A stretch of DNA of 64,000 nt from Haliclona indistincta. Lineage: Eukaryota; Porifera; Demospongiae; Haplosclerida; Chalinidae. The DNA is taken from NCBI GenBank assembly GCA_964017065.1, contig OZ024787.1, positions 9,969,666 to 10,033,665 of the forward strand, read 5' to 3'. Each line of letters opens with the position of its first letter. Positions within the stretch are counted from its first letter, which is position 1. The notes beneath the pieces were generated by a model. It ran no database searches. It saw nothing but the letters and a program-made list of their open reading frames with translations, and was not told where the DNA came from. Below, in pieces: positions 46,774 to 60,284 of this stretch. Position numbers and translations under genes: made by a program.

Positions 46774-47265
46774 GTAACTGCACTTGGGCATACTTTCACG
46801 TCTAGAAGACCGTTGGAGGTGTGATTGTTCACTTTGACTATCACATAGCATTGCACAGAAGTAGGCTTCTTGTCATTTCGTCCTGGTTCTATGTATAATT
46901 GGTAGTTACATGAGTGACTGCATGGAGACTCGGGATTAAGTATTTCATTATTAACTTCCCAAAAGACGCCAGATATATTGAAATTCCACAGAATATATAC
47001 AATCCTCACTCACTATGTTGATCGTGGAACAAACCGGCCGCTGCATCATAGTGAAGAACATCGACAGGCGCGAGACCGAGAGAGATCCCGGCGGATAGTA
47101 GATCCCAGCGGATAGAGAGAGGTAGGAGAATAAGCTGTTACAGGATATTCTTCGAGATCGACCGAGTTCGAGGCGGAAGAGCATGTTACGTTGATCCTAC
47201 AGAGATACGTCCACATTCCATATGTAGGCGGAGCTTCTAGTAACAGTCGAATCTCGAGCATGTCA
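46774..47265 (-). pseudogene. Detached extracellular exon of the minus-strand membrane gene
   Basis: On the minus strand, about 46783-47004 encodes an open stretch with FNISGVFWEVNNEI, a CSHSC motif, VQCYVIVKVNNHTS and KVCPSAV: a cysteine-bearing, potentially N-glycosylated beta-rich segment. The equivalent in the second block (61860-62080) has a +1 shift near 61975 and a 5-nt loss near 61920. An upstream open stretch (RINVTCSSASNS type) runs to about 47240. The exon is intact here but cut off from its downstream exons by the transposon complex. Confidence 0.4.
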
Positions 47266-48317
47266 CTGCACAGACTCGATGTGATGCATCTGCCTTGGGC
47301 GTGACATTAACAAATGCACTGCTCTTTTACTAGCTGCAGGAGGTGACCAGATAGTATTCAATCCAAGAAAACTGATTTGAAGTAGAGAAAGCAAAGACCA
47401 ATGTCTGTCAGTGAACTGTAGGTATTTGTGACTCAGTGAGCTGCATAATTATTGTAAGACCAGTATGGTGTGCAGTACGATGACTGTACTGACTTCAGAC
47501 AAGTTCATCTACTGTGAATCATCAGGATACTTGGTACTGTTGTTCTCGGGTTTAACTAACTTGCTTTTGCAAGCCTATTTCAAACATCATCCATATTACC
47601 ATCTGGCTGATTACTTTTCCAAAAGTTTTGTTAAACCTTTTTGAAATACTTTCTATGGTTGCACACTCACATTCACTCCTAATAATTATGGTAATAATTA
47701 TTTTAATGATAGCGTGTAGGAGTCAACGTATAACTACCGTGAGGCAAAGGAGGTGCTTGCCTCCTTGCTTTTGCAGAAAATTAATGCTTAACTTTGCTTT
47801 CCCTAGCTAGATCCTGCCTCACGAAGCTAAGCAGTAAACTAGAGGACTGACAATGCGTATAATGCACTTAATCTGCAAACAAACAGAATGATACAAAATG
47901 ACGTCAATCCAATGAATAATGTATTTTCTAAATCGCGCGCGCTTTGTGCGCGCCTCTCAATCCTAGTTACGCCCCATTATCAGAGCGGATTGGTATACAT
48001 TTTTTGTAATTATTTGAACTAGACAATAGACAACCAGCCCTTGTCTGGACCTATGCAGATATTCTTTGTTGGTGATTCAACTGCTACAGCCAAGCCATCT
48101 ATAGTGTGATCTTGTGACAGTGTTGAGGGGCTTAATATATTCTTGCTGCATGAAGGTAAGCAATTGATTCATCATGTTTACAAATTGACATTTCTTTCCT
48201 TATAGCTATTTTTACCAGCTTATATACACTCAACCAGCTAAGATATTAGTGATACAACTGAGCCTGCAGTGCTACATGATTGAACCACACTTAGACCAGT
48301 ATGGCTAACTAGCTGCC
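47266..48317 (+). promoter_or_regulatory. Conserved 5' block of NHL-B
   Basis: Shares long similarity with the sequence before NHL-C (53740-54502) and NHL-D (62400-63182), including GCTATTTTTACCAGCTTA, CACTCAACCAGCTAA and TAGTGATACAACTG shortly before the start. It contains a hAT-like segment near 47700-47990. It probably holds promoter and 5' UTR; no individual element is assigned. Confidence 0.45.
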
Positions 48318-50915
48318 ATGTCTGATAGTAAGTCAGTGTGTGTGTGTGTGGTTTATTTCAGGTTATTATTATGTCTTCGCATGCAGACACACAGCTACTA
48401 ACAGTGCAGTCTCTGCTGGAGGAGCTCAAGGAGGTTGATGATTGGTACTTGTTTGGAGCCTATCTGGGTGTTCCTGTCTACAAGTTGAATGAGATTCAGT
48501 CTGAGCACAAAGGAGTAGAGAGATGTAAGCTGGACATGCTACAGTACTGGCTCAACACCACCATGACTGCCTCATGGAGAGATATTGCCAGAGCGCTTGA
48601 GCAGATGGATAAGCTGACATTGGCTGCTAAATTGAAACGAAAATATCTGTGGAGTATGACATCGGGTATGCACATTAATAATTACATCATAATTATTGTT
48701 GCATTACAACAGAGCCAGTCACAGGATCAATTGATAGTGACACTGAACCATTGTCTCCTACTACACTCTCTACTGCTGATGTTGAAGCCGATGTGAAGGT
48801 AGTGAGAGAAATACAAGACTTGGAGAGCTCCTTCTCTAATATGCTACTTAAAATGATAGACGCTCTTGCTAACTGTGATCTGTCAAAGATGCAGTTCTTT
48901 CTTGATGAACTGTTCGATAGTGATGAGTTCAGCAGTTGTGACACAGTCAATAAACTGTTACGTCAGCTTCGTGGCCACATTGACACATTCAATGTTTACT
49001 ACCTTCGACAGCTCATTGGAAGTTTGGAACAAAGTGATGCTGCTATCAAGCTCATTAAAGAATATGAGGAAAAGAGAGAAAAGTTTCTTGATGCCACAAC
49101 TGTTAAAGAATTCCAACAGGCTATTGTGAGCAAAGCAGATACCCTCCCACCTAAAGGAATGGCTGAAATGACAATCAGAATACCTGCTGAGCTGAACATC
49201 AAAGAAAGTAACAAGCGAACATTAAAAGATGTGGAAAATCTAGCCAGAAGAGCCTTTCAAGGTTGTGAAAACTCCTTCATCAGCATAAAAGTGAAGCCAG
49301 GGTCCATCATCATCACATGGTATGTTCCTGAGTCACTGTGTGAGGAACTAGCGCGACTGGCACGTGAGAATGCTGCTGTACTGAGAGAGGAGGGAGTGGA
49401 GGAGGTGACTATAGTAGGAGAAAAGAGAGTGTTCCTCTCCACTCAGGAAGATTGGCTGAAGGTGACGGATCAGATGATGACACTATAATTTTAATAACTA
49501 ATTTATTTGTCTATTTGCAGAAGAATACCAAAGAAACAAATGGTATTTAATTATTTTATCTTTTTGTGGAAAGTCAATATTACTTTTTATAGTGGTTCAA
49601 GAGCAGGCAGCAGAGATAGCTCAACTGAAATCAGAAGTAAAAAATGCCGAAAAAAAATTGACGAATGCTATCAAAAGTGAGAAATACATGTAATATACAC
49701 TGTAATCATACTGATCAACTGATATTATTGTGTGCAGTATTACTTGAGAAGAAGAAAAGAGTCACAGAGATGGAAACTACACTAGGACACCTAATACATG
49801 TCAATGGAGAGGGTAGAGAGAGAGTTACAGCTGGTCAGATGACTTCTATTGAACTGAGTGTCCCTTCCCAAGCTACTTTATCATTTCCTTTCCTTCTTGA
49901 CAAGCTCTCCTGTCAGCTGACAGACCCCAACTCTCAACATGTGGAGTGCAGCATCACCTCCACCCAGCCAGGGATGGTCACAGTCAGTTACACTCCCACA
50001 CTACGTGGAGCCCACCAGCTGAAGATCACTGTTGGAGACACTGACATACCAGGCAGCCCATTCACAGTTCATGTACTACCATCCCTTGAGATGAGAGGTG
50101 TGCCAATAAACACTATCGCTCGAGTCTATGACCCATGTGGTGTGGCTGTGAGTGAGAGTGGAGAGGTAGCAGTGAGTGAATTTGATGGTCATTGTATTAG
50201 TATATTTGATAGAGAGGGCAAGAAGATTAGAACATTTGGATCATATGGCTCTAACAAAGGAAAATTCAAGTATCCATATGGTGTATCCATCACAAGTGAC
50301 AACCACATTCTTGTTGTTGACAGTTATAATCACAGAATCCAGATGTTCACTATGGAGGGAGAATTTAAGAAATCAGTTGGAGAGGAAGGAACCAAAAGAC
50401 TTCAGTTCAACTACCCTATAGGTATCGCAGTCCATCCCACTGGTCTGGTATTTGTTGTTGATGAATGCAATCATCGTATTCAAGTGTTGTATCCTGACCT
50501 GTCATTCTCTCACATGTTTGGTAGTAAAGGTAGTGGACCAGGACAGTTTAAGCTTCCTAATGATGTAGCCTATGACACTAGTGGTATAGTTTATGTTACT
50601 GACTGGACCAATCATCGAGTCCAATCATTCTCTGTTGATGGGCAGTTCATCTCTTCATTTGGTAGTGAGGGATCTCAACCGGGTCAGCTTTTTTATCCCA
50701 GTGGTATCTGTATTGACTCCACCGACACCGTATATATCACTGATAAAAATCATCGTGTGTCAGCTTTTAGTAGAAATGGAAAATTCCTCAAGTGTTTTGG
50801 TAAACGAGGAACTGGATTGGGAGAGCTAACGTATCCTCATGGAATGGCAATAAACAGCACTACTGGAAATCTTTATGTATGTGATCATTTTAATCATCGT
50901 GTTGTTGTGTACTAA
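48318..50915 (+). CDS. NHL-B: death domain / coiled coil / filamin / NHL protein
   Basis: Coding exons 48371-48665, 48713-49461, 49521-49542, 49593-49676 and 49738-50915 give 775 residues from the internal ATG at 48371. The upstream ATGTCTGATA exon (48318-48327) is present, but joining it to the acceptor at 48362 shifts frame, so the internal start is preferred and the first exon is probably untranslated. The domain order matches NHL-A but with one coiled-coil exon. The filamin repeat (QATLSFPF to IPGSPFTVHV) and six NHL repeats are complete, ending RVVVY. The death domain lacks the two residues TS present in its paralogues (QSEHKGVERC). No transposons interrupt the gene. Confidence 0.85.
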
Positions 50916-52474
50916 TTAAATACAACAACAATTTCCTTTGTAATTCTGATACAATCATAATACATTACTGGTTCTCCATAATGCAATAAAAAATCAACAT
51001 ACCACTGCGTGTGGGTATCAGTAAGGGTGATCATGCAGGGTGATTTCAGACTTTACACAGTTTTTCTGCAATGATGTGAGTGATCATGTTTTGATGCCTG
51101 ATTGGACTGGTGAATTAAGTAAATCTCAATGCACATGAAAATAAAAAGATTTCTATCGAAATCAAAAGGATTTAGGGTTGTGAAATCTACTACTGGTCCA
51201 CAATGTAATCTAACAAGGAACAAGCATGGAATGTTAACACAATTGACTTGCTAACAGACCATAGATCCCTACATCAGTGGCTGCCGTGGCCTGACTATAG
51301 CTAGTTCAGCTAGTTGCTGTTGACTGACACCTGACGTGCATTCAGCTTGTGACAAAATATTATCATTGCCGATTTGCCGATAGGCAATGATATGTAGGGA
51401 TGACCTCGAATTAAGATGGCGGCTACAGTCTTGTGTGAAAAGGAGTTTTCGCACATATCTCCACTATTATACATCTATACTGCATTTTAACTATCTCTAA
51501 GTGACTCTGAAGTGTAAGCGCTTGTAGGACGTTTATGAAAGTCGCCGGAACTGCTTGTTTGACGACGAAAGCAGGGGCGTAACTAGGGTCTGAAGAAAGA
51601 GGAGGCGCGCGTAAGCGCGCAAGATTTTTTGAAATATCTAATTAATATTCATTGCAAATGACGTCATTTCCGCTATTCGTACACTCTCAATGTGTGGGCG
51701 TGTTATGTATAAATAGAACTCTGACAGTTAGAGCGAGCTTTTCTGCTTCTGCAAGGACTCTACTGAGACAGTGTGCCTGTTTTGAAAGGTTTGTTTACTT
51801 AGCACCTGCCTAAAATCGAGGAGGCAAGTGCCTCCCCTGCCTCTATGGTAGTTACGCCCCTGGAAAGTCAAGATGGCGACTCTCAGAGAGCAGTTGCAGA
51901 TCTTCGCTGTTATAGCGTTTATCGAGATTCTAGACATCTAGGATTGATCAGACGATTGTTCTGAGCATGGAAATACCTTTGGCGAAGCTGGCAGACGTTT
52001 CTAAAAAATCGCCGCCCACGCGAATTGTTCATTTTTCTTCTTCTTTTTCTTCTTCTTTTGACAAGCATAGCGCTGTCCTGAGTGAACGAATCACTACCAA
52101 ACCTGCACCATCGCATGTGTATACTTATGGGGTAGTGCACTTACTTCTTAGATAGGCATTAAACACTACCAGAAGCGAGTAATCCTTGAAAAACATGGTT
52201 TTTGGACCGTTTTGGACTGTTAGAGCGACTTCATTGATTAACCCTCTTGTCGCTGTTGATCATTGACTCCGCCCACATCAGTTTTGAAACTGAGCTCGAG
52301 TAGCTTCGCTTTGTCTCTGCTCTGCCTGGGCGCATCAGCGCGCAAGCTAGAGCCTAGAGGTATGAACATTTGTTTGAAGCAGTATACTATACCCGGGGTA
52401 ACACTGATCTGTCTATGCTGACATCATGACCCACGGCGGCAGGCGCAGGCGAACCTTCTGTGACCCAGTATGAG
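50916..52474. repeat. Transposon-rich spacer between NHL-B and NHL-C
   Basis: 51152-51370 is half of the palindromic MITE family seen at 15852-16198. 51572-51862 is a hAT-like MITE with inverted CAGGGGCGTAACTA ends and internal GGAGGCGCGCG / GGAGGCAAGTG segments. The remainder shows nothing recognisable. Confidence 0.6.
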
Positions 52475-53072
52475 CAAGGGCGTATAGAGAAAGAGGGCAT
52501 GCAACTGTCAATTACTCCCGTAGGATAGCGAAATACTTATTGTTACTAAAAATAAACATCAATTAAACTCCGTATACTTTTAGTATACAGTGCATACGTC
52601 AGAGCGTATGCGGAGAGTGAAATGGCTAGTGCAGGTACACCTGTGTCTAAACAGCGACGTAGTGACAGTAGTAGCTGCTCGCCCTTGTCTGTAACCGCTA
52701 GACGATTGCTTGTTGCTAAATGCGCGAGGGAAGGCACACTAGTCACGCATTCTTCAAGCTGGAGGCCATTGCACTATTCAAACACGTAGACTACAAAGGC
52801 GCCAGGAGAACAACGGCGTATGACTGGTATGCGTCGCTGTGCCTGAGATCGCGGGACACGTTGCCTAGCCTAGGGCCCTAGGCGCGGCGTATGTAGACTA
52901 GATCATGGATCTGAACGGATCTGAATAATACATTATGCGTCATTTGTTACCGCCTACTTCTTTCTACGTCAGTAATTGATGGGTGTAACTTCTAATTTTA
53001 GTAACAATAAGTATTTCGCTATCCTACGGGAGTAATTGACAGTTGCATGCCCTCTTTCTCTATACGCCCTTG
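52475..53072. mobile_element. hAT-like MITE with 75-bp inverted ends and short ORF
   Basis: The ends CAAGGGCGTATAGAGAAAG extend into inverted arms of about 75 bp. A 7-bp GTATGAG flanks both sides (52468-52474 and 53073-53079). Inside, 52622-52789 reads as a 55-codon open frame from ATG (MASAGTPVSKQRRSDSSSC...), possibly the residue of a transposase first exon. Confidence 0.7.
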
Positions 53073-54502
53073 GTATGAGCTAGTGCGCGTATTAACTATC
53101 GAGAGGCGTGGCAATCAATAAAATAGTCTATCGATTATTAATTAAACGTTCTCGCGAAGGGGGGGATCGGAATTGGCCCCCGATTCCCCCCCTGGATCCG
53201 CCACTGACTAGCAGTGCTGCAATAGGGACCGTGAGCTGAACATTGTGTGTTTTTGAACAATAGAAGCAGTTTTTGTTGGTATTTTTCATTGAGCTAACGT
53301 TATTATCCAGTGGTTTCAATACTTCATGGCTTTCCCTTGAATGATGTTGGGTCGCATCATTCATAAATGTTTTAGACCCTAGCTCATTTACTCTTTAGGT
53401 GTGTGTGTATGTATGTTGTTAATAAACAATTGTGGCGTGCACAGCAGGCCTTAATGCACAGTTGTTGCAAGTGTCGAGTAATAGTGTACCTGCCTGCAAG
53501 TGGTGCGTGTTCGGGAGGTGATGCATCTATGTACTGCTGAATGCAGCAAAGTTCACTCTCATTTTGACCACAAGGACTGTTATCCTATGGTCAACACCAT
53601 GCATGCACATGCACCTCATATACTAAGCATATACAGGAAGAGGTGTGGTGTTGACCACAAATATAGTTTGCAATCTACAGTATACTAGAATGAACTTGAT
53701 CTGTAAAATGAGAATCCACCAAGTGATTGAAAAGGAACTATTGAGACCAGCCTTGGGCAGGACATATGAACAAATGCACTTCCCTTTTAATAGCTGTAGG
53801 ACAAGGGTGACCACATGTCTAGTATTCAATCCAAGACAACGTAGAGAAAGCAAAAGACCAATGTCAGCGAATTTGAGGTGATCTTTGTGACACAATGAGC
53901 TGCATAATTATTATACCAACTGTATGGTGTGCAGTACAAAGACTGTACCGACTTCAGACAAGTTCTACTGTGAATCATGGTACTGCTGTTGTGGGGGTTA
54001 ATTTACTTGCTTTTGTAAGCCTTTCCTAATTTTACAAACAGTATCCATATTCCCATCTGGCTGTTTACTTTTCCAAAAGTTTTGTCATAACTCTTTGGTT
54101 TACTTTCTATGGTTGCACACTCACATTGACTCCTAATAAGGTAATGTTTTAATGATAGCCGACCTGTAGGAGTGGTTTTGGTTTATTTGAACTAGACAAA
54201 AGACAACCAGCCCTAGTCTGGACCTATATATGCAGACATTCTTTGTTGGTGATTCAACTGCTACAGCCAAGGCATCTATAGTGTGATCTTGTGACAGGTG
54301 TTGAGGGGCTTAAAATATTGTTGCTGCTTTTGAAGGTAAGCAATTGATTTATCATGTTTACAAATTGACATTTCTTTCCTTATAGCTATTTTTACCAGCT
54401 TACATACACTCAACCAGCTAAAATATTAGTGATACAACTGTGCCTGCAGTGCTGCATGATTGAACCACATTTAGACCATTACATGATGGCTAGCTAGCTG
54501 CC
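53073..54502 (+). promoter_or_regulatory. Repeat edge and conserved 5' block of NHL-C
   Basis: Starts with a transposon-edge palindrome (GGGGGGATCGGAATTGG / CCCCCCTGGATCC, about 53159-53205). From about 53740 it matches the blocks upstream of NHL-B and NHL-D up to the ATGTCTGATA exon. No other gene was seen. Confidence 0.4.
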
Positions 54503-57103
54503 ATGTCTGATAGTAAGTCAGTATGTGTGGTTCATTTCAGGTTATATTATGTCTTCACATGCAGACACACAGCTACTAACAGTGCAGTCTCTGCTGGAGG
54601 AGCTCAAGGAGGTTGATGACTGGTACTTGTTTGGAGCCTACCTGGGCGTTCCTGTCTACAAGTTGAATGAGATTCAGTCTACTAGTGAGCACAGAGGAGT
54701 AGAGAGATGTAAGCTGGACATGCTACAGTACTGGCTCAACACCACCATGACTGCCTCATGGAGAGATATTGCCAGAGCGCTTGAGCAGATGGATAAGCTT
54801 ACATTGGCTGCTAAATTGAAACGAAAATATTTGTTGATTATGACATCGGGTATGCACATTAATTGTTATATTATTACATAATTGTTGCATTCTACAACAG
54901 AGCCAGCCTCAGGATCAACTGATAGTGACACTGAGCCATTGTCTCCTACTGCACTCTCTACTGCTGATATTGAAGCTGATGTGAAGGTAGTGAGAGGAAT
55001 ACAAGACTTGGAGAACTCCTTCTCTAACATGCTACTTGACATAAAGAAAAACCTTGCCAAGTGTGATATCAGTGATATGCAGTTCTTCCTCGATGACTTG
55101 TTCGATACTGATGAGTTTAGCAGTTGTGACACAGTCGATAAACTGTTACGTCAGCTTCGTCAAGGCCACGTTGACACATTCAATGTTTTCTACCTTCAAA
55201 AGCTCATTAGCCGTTTCCATCAAAGTGATGCTACTATCAACTCCATTGAAGAATATGAGGAAAAGAGAGAACAGTTTCTTGACACCACAACTGTTAAAGA
55301 ATTCCAACAGGCTATTGTAAGCAAAGCAGAGACCCTCCCACCTAAAGGAATGGCTGAAATGACAATCAGAATACCTGCTAAGCTAAACATCAAAGAAAAT
55401 AACAAGCGGACATTGAAAGATGTGGAAAATCTAGCCAGAAGAGCCTTTCAAGGTTGTGAAAACTCCTTCATCAGCATAAAAGTGAAGCCAGGGTCCATCA
55501 TCATCACATGGTATGTGCCTGAGTCACTGTGTGAGGAACTAGAGCGACTGACACGTGAGAATGCTGCTGTGCTGAGAGAGGAGGGAGTGGAGGAGGTGAC
55601 TATAGTAGGAGAGAAGAGAGTGTTCCTCTCCACACAGGAAGATTGGCTGAAGGTGAGGGCTCAGAGGATAACTCTATAATTATAATAACTAATTTTTTTG
55701 TCTATTTGCAGAAGAATACCAAAGAAACAACTGGTATTTATTATTTTATCTATTAATTTGTGGAATGTCACTATTAATTTTTACAGTGGTTGAAGAGCAG
55801 GCAGCAGAGATAGCTCAATTGAAGTCAGAAGTAAAGAATGCAGAAGAGAAATTGGCGAATGCTGACAAAAGTGAGAAATAACATACACTGTAATCATACT
55901 GATCAATTGATATTATGTGTGCCAGTATTACTTGAGAAGAAGAAAAGAGTCACAGAGATGGAAACCACACTAGGACACCTAATACATGTCAATGGAGAGG
56001 GTAGAGAGAGAGTTACAGCTGGTCAGATGACTTCTATTGAACTGAGTGTCCCTTCCCAAGCTACTTTATCATTTCCTTTTCTTCTTGACAAGCTCTCCTG
56101 TCAGCTGACAGACCCCAACTCTCAACATGTGGAGTACAGCATCACCTCCACCCAGCCAGGGATGGTCACAGTCAGTTACACTCCCACACTATGTGGAGCC
56201 CACCAGCTGAAGATCACTGTTGGAGACACTAACATACCAGGCAGCCCATTCACAGTTCATGTACTACCATCAATTGAAATGATTGTTGTGCCAATAAACA
56301 CTATCACTCAAGTCCATACCCCATGGGGTGTGGCTGTGAGTGAGAGTGGAGAGGTAGTAGTGGGTGAAAATGTTCATGACTGTATTAGTATATTTGATAG
56401 AGAGGGCAAGAAGATTAGAACATTTGGATCATATGGCTCTAACAATGGAAAATTTAATTCTCCATGTGGTGTATCCATCACTAGTGACAACCACATTCTT
56501 GTTGTTGACAAAAAAAATCACAGAATCCAGATGTTCTCTATGGAGGGAGAATTTGAGAAATCGGTTGGAGAATTTGGAACCAAACCACTCCAGTTCCACT
56601 ACCCTGCAGGTATTGCAGTCCATCCCTCTGGTCTGGTTTTTGTTGCTGATGAATTTAACTATCGTATTCAAGTGCTGCATCCTGACTTGTCATTCTCTCA
56701 CATGTTTGGTAGTTATGGTAGTGGACCGGGAGAGTTTGATCATACTAAAGATGTAACCTATGACAGTAGTGGTATAGTGTATGTTACTGACTACTTCAAT
56801 CATCGTGTCCAATCATTCTCTGTTGATGGGCAGTTCATCTCTTCATTTGGTAGTGAGGGATCTCAATCGGGTCAGCTTTATCATCCCAGTGGTATCTGTA
56901 TTGAATCCACAGACACTGTGTATGTCACTGATGAGAATAATCGTGTGTCAGCTTTTAGTAGAGATGGAAAATTCCTCAAGTGTTTTGGTAAACGAGGAAC
57001 TGGATTGGGAGAGCTAGAGGATCCTATTGGAATGGCAGTAGACAACACTACAGGAAATCTTTATGTATGTGACTCTACCAATCATCGTGTTGTTGTGTAC
57101 TAG
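54503..57103 (+). CDS. NHL-C: death domain / coiled coil / filamin / NHL protein
   Basis: Exons 54503-54512, 54541-54849, 54901-55652, 55712-55733, 55787-55870 and 55926-57103 give 784 residues. The short first exon joins in frame (MSDSYIMSSHADTQ). The death domain, helical region, alpha/beta domain (KPGSIIITWYVPESL), one 28-residue coiled-coil exon, filamin repeat and six NHL repeats are all open. The helical region differs from NHL-A and NHL-B around residues KKNLAKCDISDMQ. Propeller surface residues differ between paralogues while the death domain is nearly invariant, which would fit a conserved effector with a varying sensor. Confidence 0.87.
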
Positions 57104-57697
57104 TAAAATACAACAATAATTTCCTTTCTAATTCTGATACAATCATAATACATTACTGGTTTTCCATAACGTCTGTTTGGCAATAAAAAATCAACATACC
57201 ACTGCATGCGGGTATCAGTTAGGGTGATCATGCAGGGTGATTTCAGTCTTTACACAGTTTTTCTGCAATCATGTGAGTGATCATGTTTTGATGCCTGATT
57301 GGACTGGTGAATTAATTGCATCTCAATGCATATGCAGAACATGCATTCATAACATCTGTATGCATTTACTGATATTGCAACATTCATTGTCTTGGATCAT
57401 TGATGGATTTATCACTATCACTATCATGCTGTACTCTCGATCAAATGCAGTGTTGCTCTACATTGTACCTGTAATCTCTAGGTCCAGTGGTTTATGTGCC
57501 AGTGTCCATTTTACCTGATACACATAATTTTAAACACAATGTGTGGTATAAAATAATTGTAATATAATAATGTTCTGAGCTGCAATATTCTCAATAAGTG
57601 ACGAGTGTGTGCATTGTGTGAGACAAAAAATAAACGAATCGACGATATCTTGAAAATTCATCATTAGTGAAGTATGACTGTGAGTGCTTCTCAGAGT
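57104..57697. other. NHL-C 3' flank
   Basis: Contains AATAAA at 57182-57187, a plausible polyadenylation signal about 80 bp after the stop, and a TTGTCTTGGATCATTGATGG block also present in the ghost unit near 31234. No gene was seen. Confidence 0.4.
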
Positions 57698-58196
57698 CTA
57701 TGAGTGTACAGAATGGGTTTTTGGAGGCGTGTCATCTTCGTCTTCGTGGGGAGGAGGAGTTATGTGACTATCATGTGATCCAGTGGGTGTGGCTGCCAAA
57801 CCGTACTCATGTGAAGAACCAAAAGCTAACCCTGATTGCTGCATAACAAAATAAGAAAAAGGGTTAAGTAAGGAATTTGAGGAATGCAGTATCGGCTTAC
57901 CCCACTGTGTTCCTCGGCATTAGGATCACCTAGTAGACTATGAGAAGAGAAGAAACATATTAAATGAAGAGAACAGGCAATGTGATGGAGTGATAAGTAA
58001 CAACAGCTGAATTACCGTATCCCCGACCAATGATTACTGTATGGCGATTTCCGTGGTGTGTGTTAAAAACAATTCCACCAATGCTGCACAATACAATGTG
58101 CATTGTGCTTGTTAGGTTGAATTGTGCTCAATACTTAATTAACGTGAGAAAAGTTTGAAAAAAACAGCCCGAGAAGGCACTAGGGTACTGAGGTGC

Positions 58197-58243
58197 TATA
58201 TGCACTAGGGTATATGCACTAGGGTATATGCACTAGGGTAAAG
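58197..58243 (+). repeat. Short direct repeats TATATGCACTAGGGTA
   Basis: Three consecutive copies of a 16-bp unit. They are absent from the matching position of the first block, so they arose after the segmental duplication. Confidence 0.75.
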
Positions 58244-58894
58244 TGCATGCCATGACTAACTTGAATTGCTTGCAGCGACACTCTCTTCCTTTCCTGGGAT
58301 CGATACTAGCTATTTAGAGCATCGCCTCTGACCTATAGCTACCAGTATTCTGTGGACACCATCAACACTACAAAGAGGCAAGATAAACAATGAATCAAAC
58401 CAGCATGACAAATGAAGACAACAAACATGTAGTGCTTGTAGTAAAATGTATACTTTCTTCATGATCTCAGCACACCACAGAGCGCTCAATATAGTACTCT
58501 AAATAATTGTTACAGTGAAAAAGGCTAAATTGAGTAAAGACGTAACATATTGTTTGTGAGCTGCTTTTCTATAACACAAGAGCTCACCAAGCGATTGAGC
58601 AGACACTCTTGAGACCAGCCTTGAGGAGCTCGAGTTGAGAAATGCTCGACTCTGAGAGAAGAGCTCTGTGTCCTGAGCAGGCAGGTAGCTGGCTGGCTGG
58701 CTGGGGTGAAGAATGCATGCCTTCTCCAGATAGATCATCCATACTTGCTGTTGGGGTTCCTCTGGTTGAGGATCAGGAGGTGAGACTAATACATCATAAA
58801 TCTAGAGAGAAAATGAAGTGACTGTATACATGTCAAGGAGACAAACCGATTGAGTTCAGAAGAGGAATGAAATATTTTTGCAGCCCTACTACAC

Positions 58895-58923
<29 letters not shown>
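58895..58923. repeat. (CA)n microsatellite
   Basis: About 14 CA dinucleotides; the matching site in block 1 (38064-38072) has only a few, which shows expansion in this copy. Confidence 0.85.
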
Positions 58924-58926
<3 letters not shown>

Positions 58927-59980
58927 GCAACAAGTGACCTCGGGCATCACAAGAGAGGTGAACTTCTTGAAACGATCGTGAGAGAAAATTAAAGAGACAA
59001 AAGAGGGCAAAGTTTTGTGATTTTTTTCTCACAGCCCTCTCCTGGCTCCACCTAACTGCATGGAGCTGTATGCCTGTTATACAAGTACTCATCATACATC
59101 ACTACTCATTGACCGCAAATGAAGAAAGAATATTGATCAAACAGTACCATAGTACAGTCACTGCTTGTTTTTTGTTCACTAAAAAGTATTAGCTACTGTA
59201 CCTTGTCCATTCATTATGGATTGTCATCTGCAGCTTTTTTAGCTCAGCCAACTGTCTGCTGACCCTGCAGAAAACAAGAAAAAACATCAGTTTAAAAGTT
59301 GTCTGAGTTTTCTCTGGTGCTATCTGCCATATTATACTTGATAGGTTCAAACCATCTCTTCGCCAGGGTTTGGCTAAGAGTCAAATCAATGAGTACATCC
59401 CCAATGGTCAATTGCTTTATACTCACTCACTTTTCAATTTCATTATTTAATTCCTCTTCTCAACTGTGTGTTCTTGACCAGTTGCCTGGACGAATCCACA
59501 GCTGTTGGCTCATGCCCTGAGAAACTTGCAAGACATACCATGAAGAACTGTTGGTTTTTGTAGTTCCAGAGATTTGTCTTGAGCACGAATTAACAACATC
59601 AGTGAAGTGAACTTCGATGGGAATCAACAAAGAGTATATAGCTCACAACTCAACTGTTGTCCTGTAGTACCCTAACTAAACCTAACTCTTCTGTAACTTT
59701 TTGAGATAAGAATGAACACTGCCAATATTTGCACAGAGCAAACAATTCTTCACTGCTTTTCACAGTGCACAGAAAAGATTTTAATTTTATACAACAGGGA
59801 AATGGGCTAACAACCTAAAAAACAAACATTGATCGAACTGAAACTAAAAACTGTCCAAATGTAGCACTGAAGAGCAGCATTCATAATCGGAGCAATCTGA
59901 AAAGCACAATATTTATTATTGAACAACCAACCATTCACACTAACCCATGATTGAGCTAACTTTACATTTTCATATACATG

Positions 59981-60284
59981 TACGAGACCATCAACAGGAG
60001 ACATACACGAGACCATCAACAGGAGACATACAGTAACACGAGACCATCAACAGGAGGCATACACGAGACCATCAACAGGAGACATACACGAGACCATCAA
60101 CAGGAGACATACACGAGACCATCAACAGGAGACATGCACGAGACCATCAACAGGAGACATACACGAGACCATCAACAGGAGACATACACGAGACCATCAA
60201 CAGGAGACATGCACGAGACCATCAACAGGAGACATACACGAGACCATCAACAGGAGACATGCACGAGACCATCAACAGGACTGC
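59981..60284 (+). repeat. 25-bp minisatellite, about 12 units
   Basis: Same ACGAGACCATCAACAGGAG-type unit as 39128-39628 and the same flanks (ACTTTACATTTTCATATACA left, GACTGCAGTTTTCATAT right). Copy number differs between the two blocks. Confidence 0.95.
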
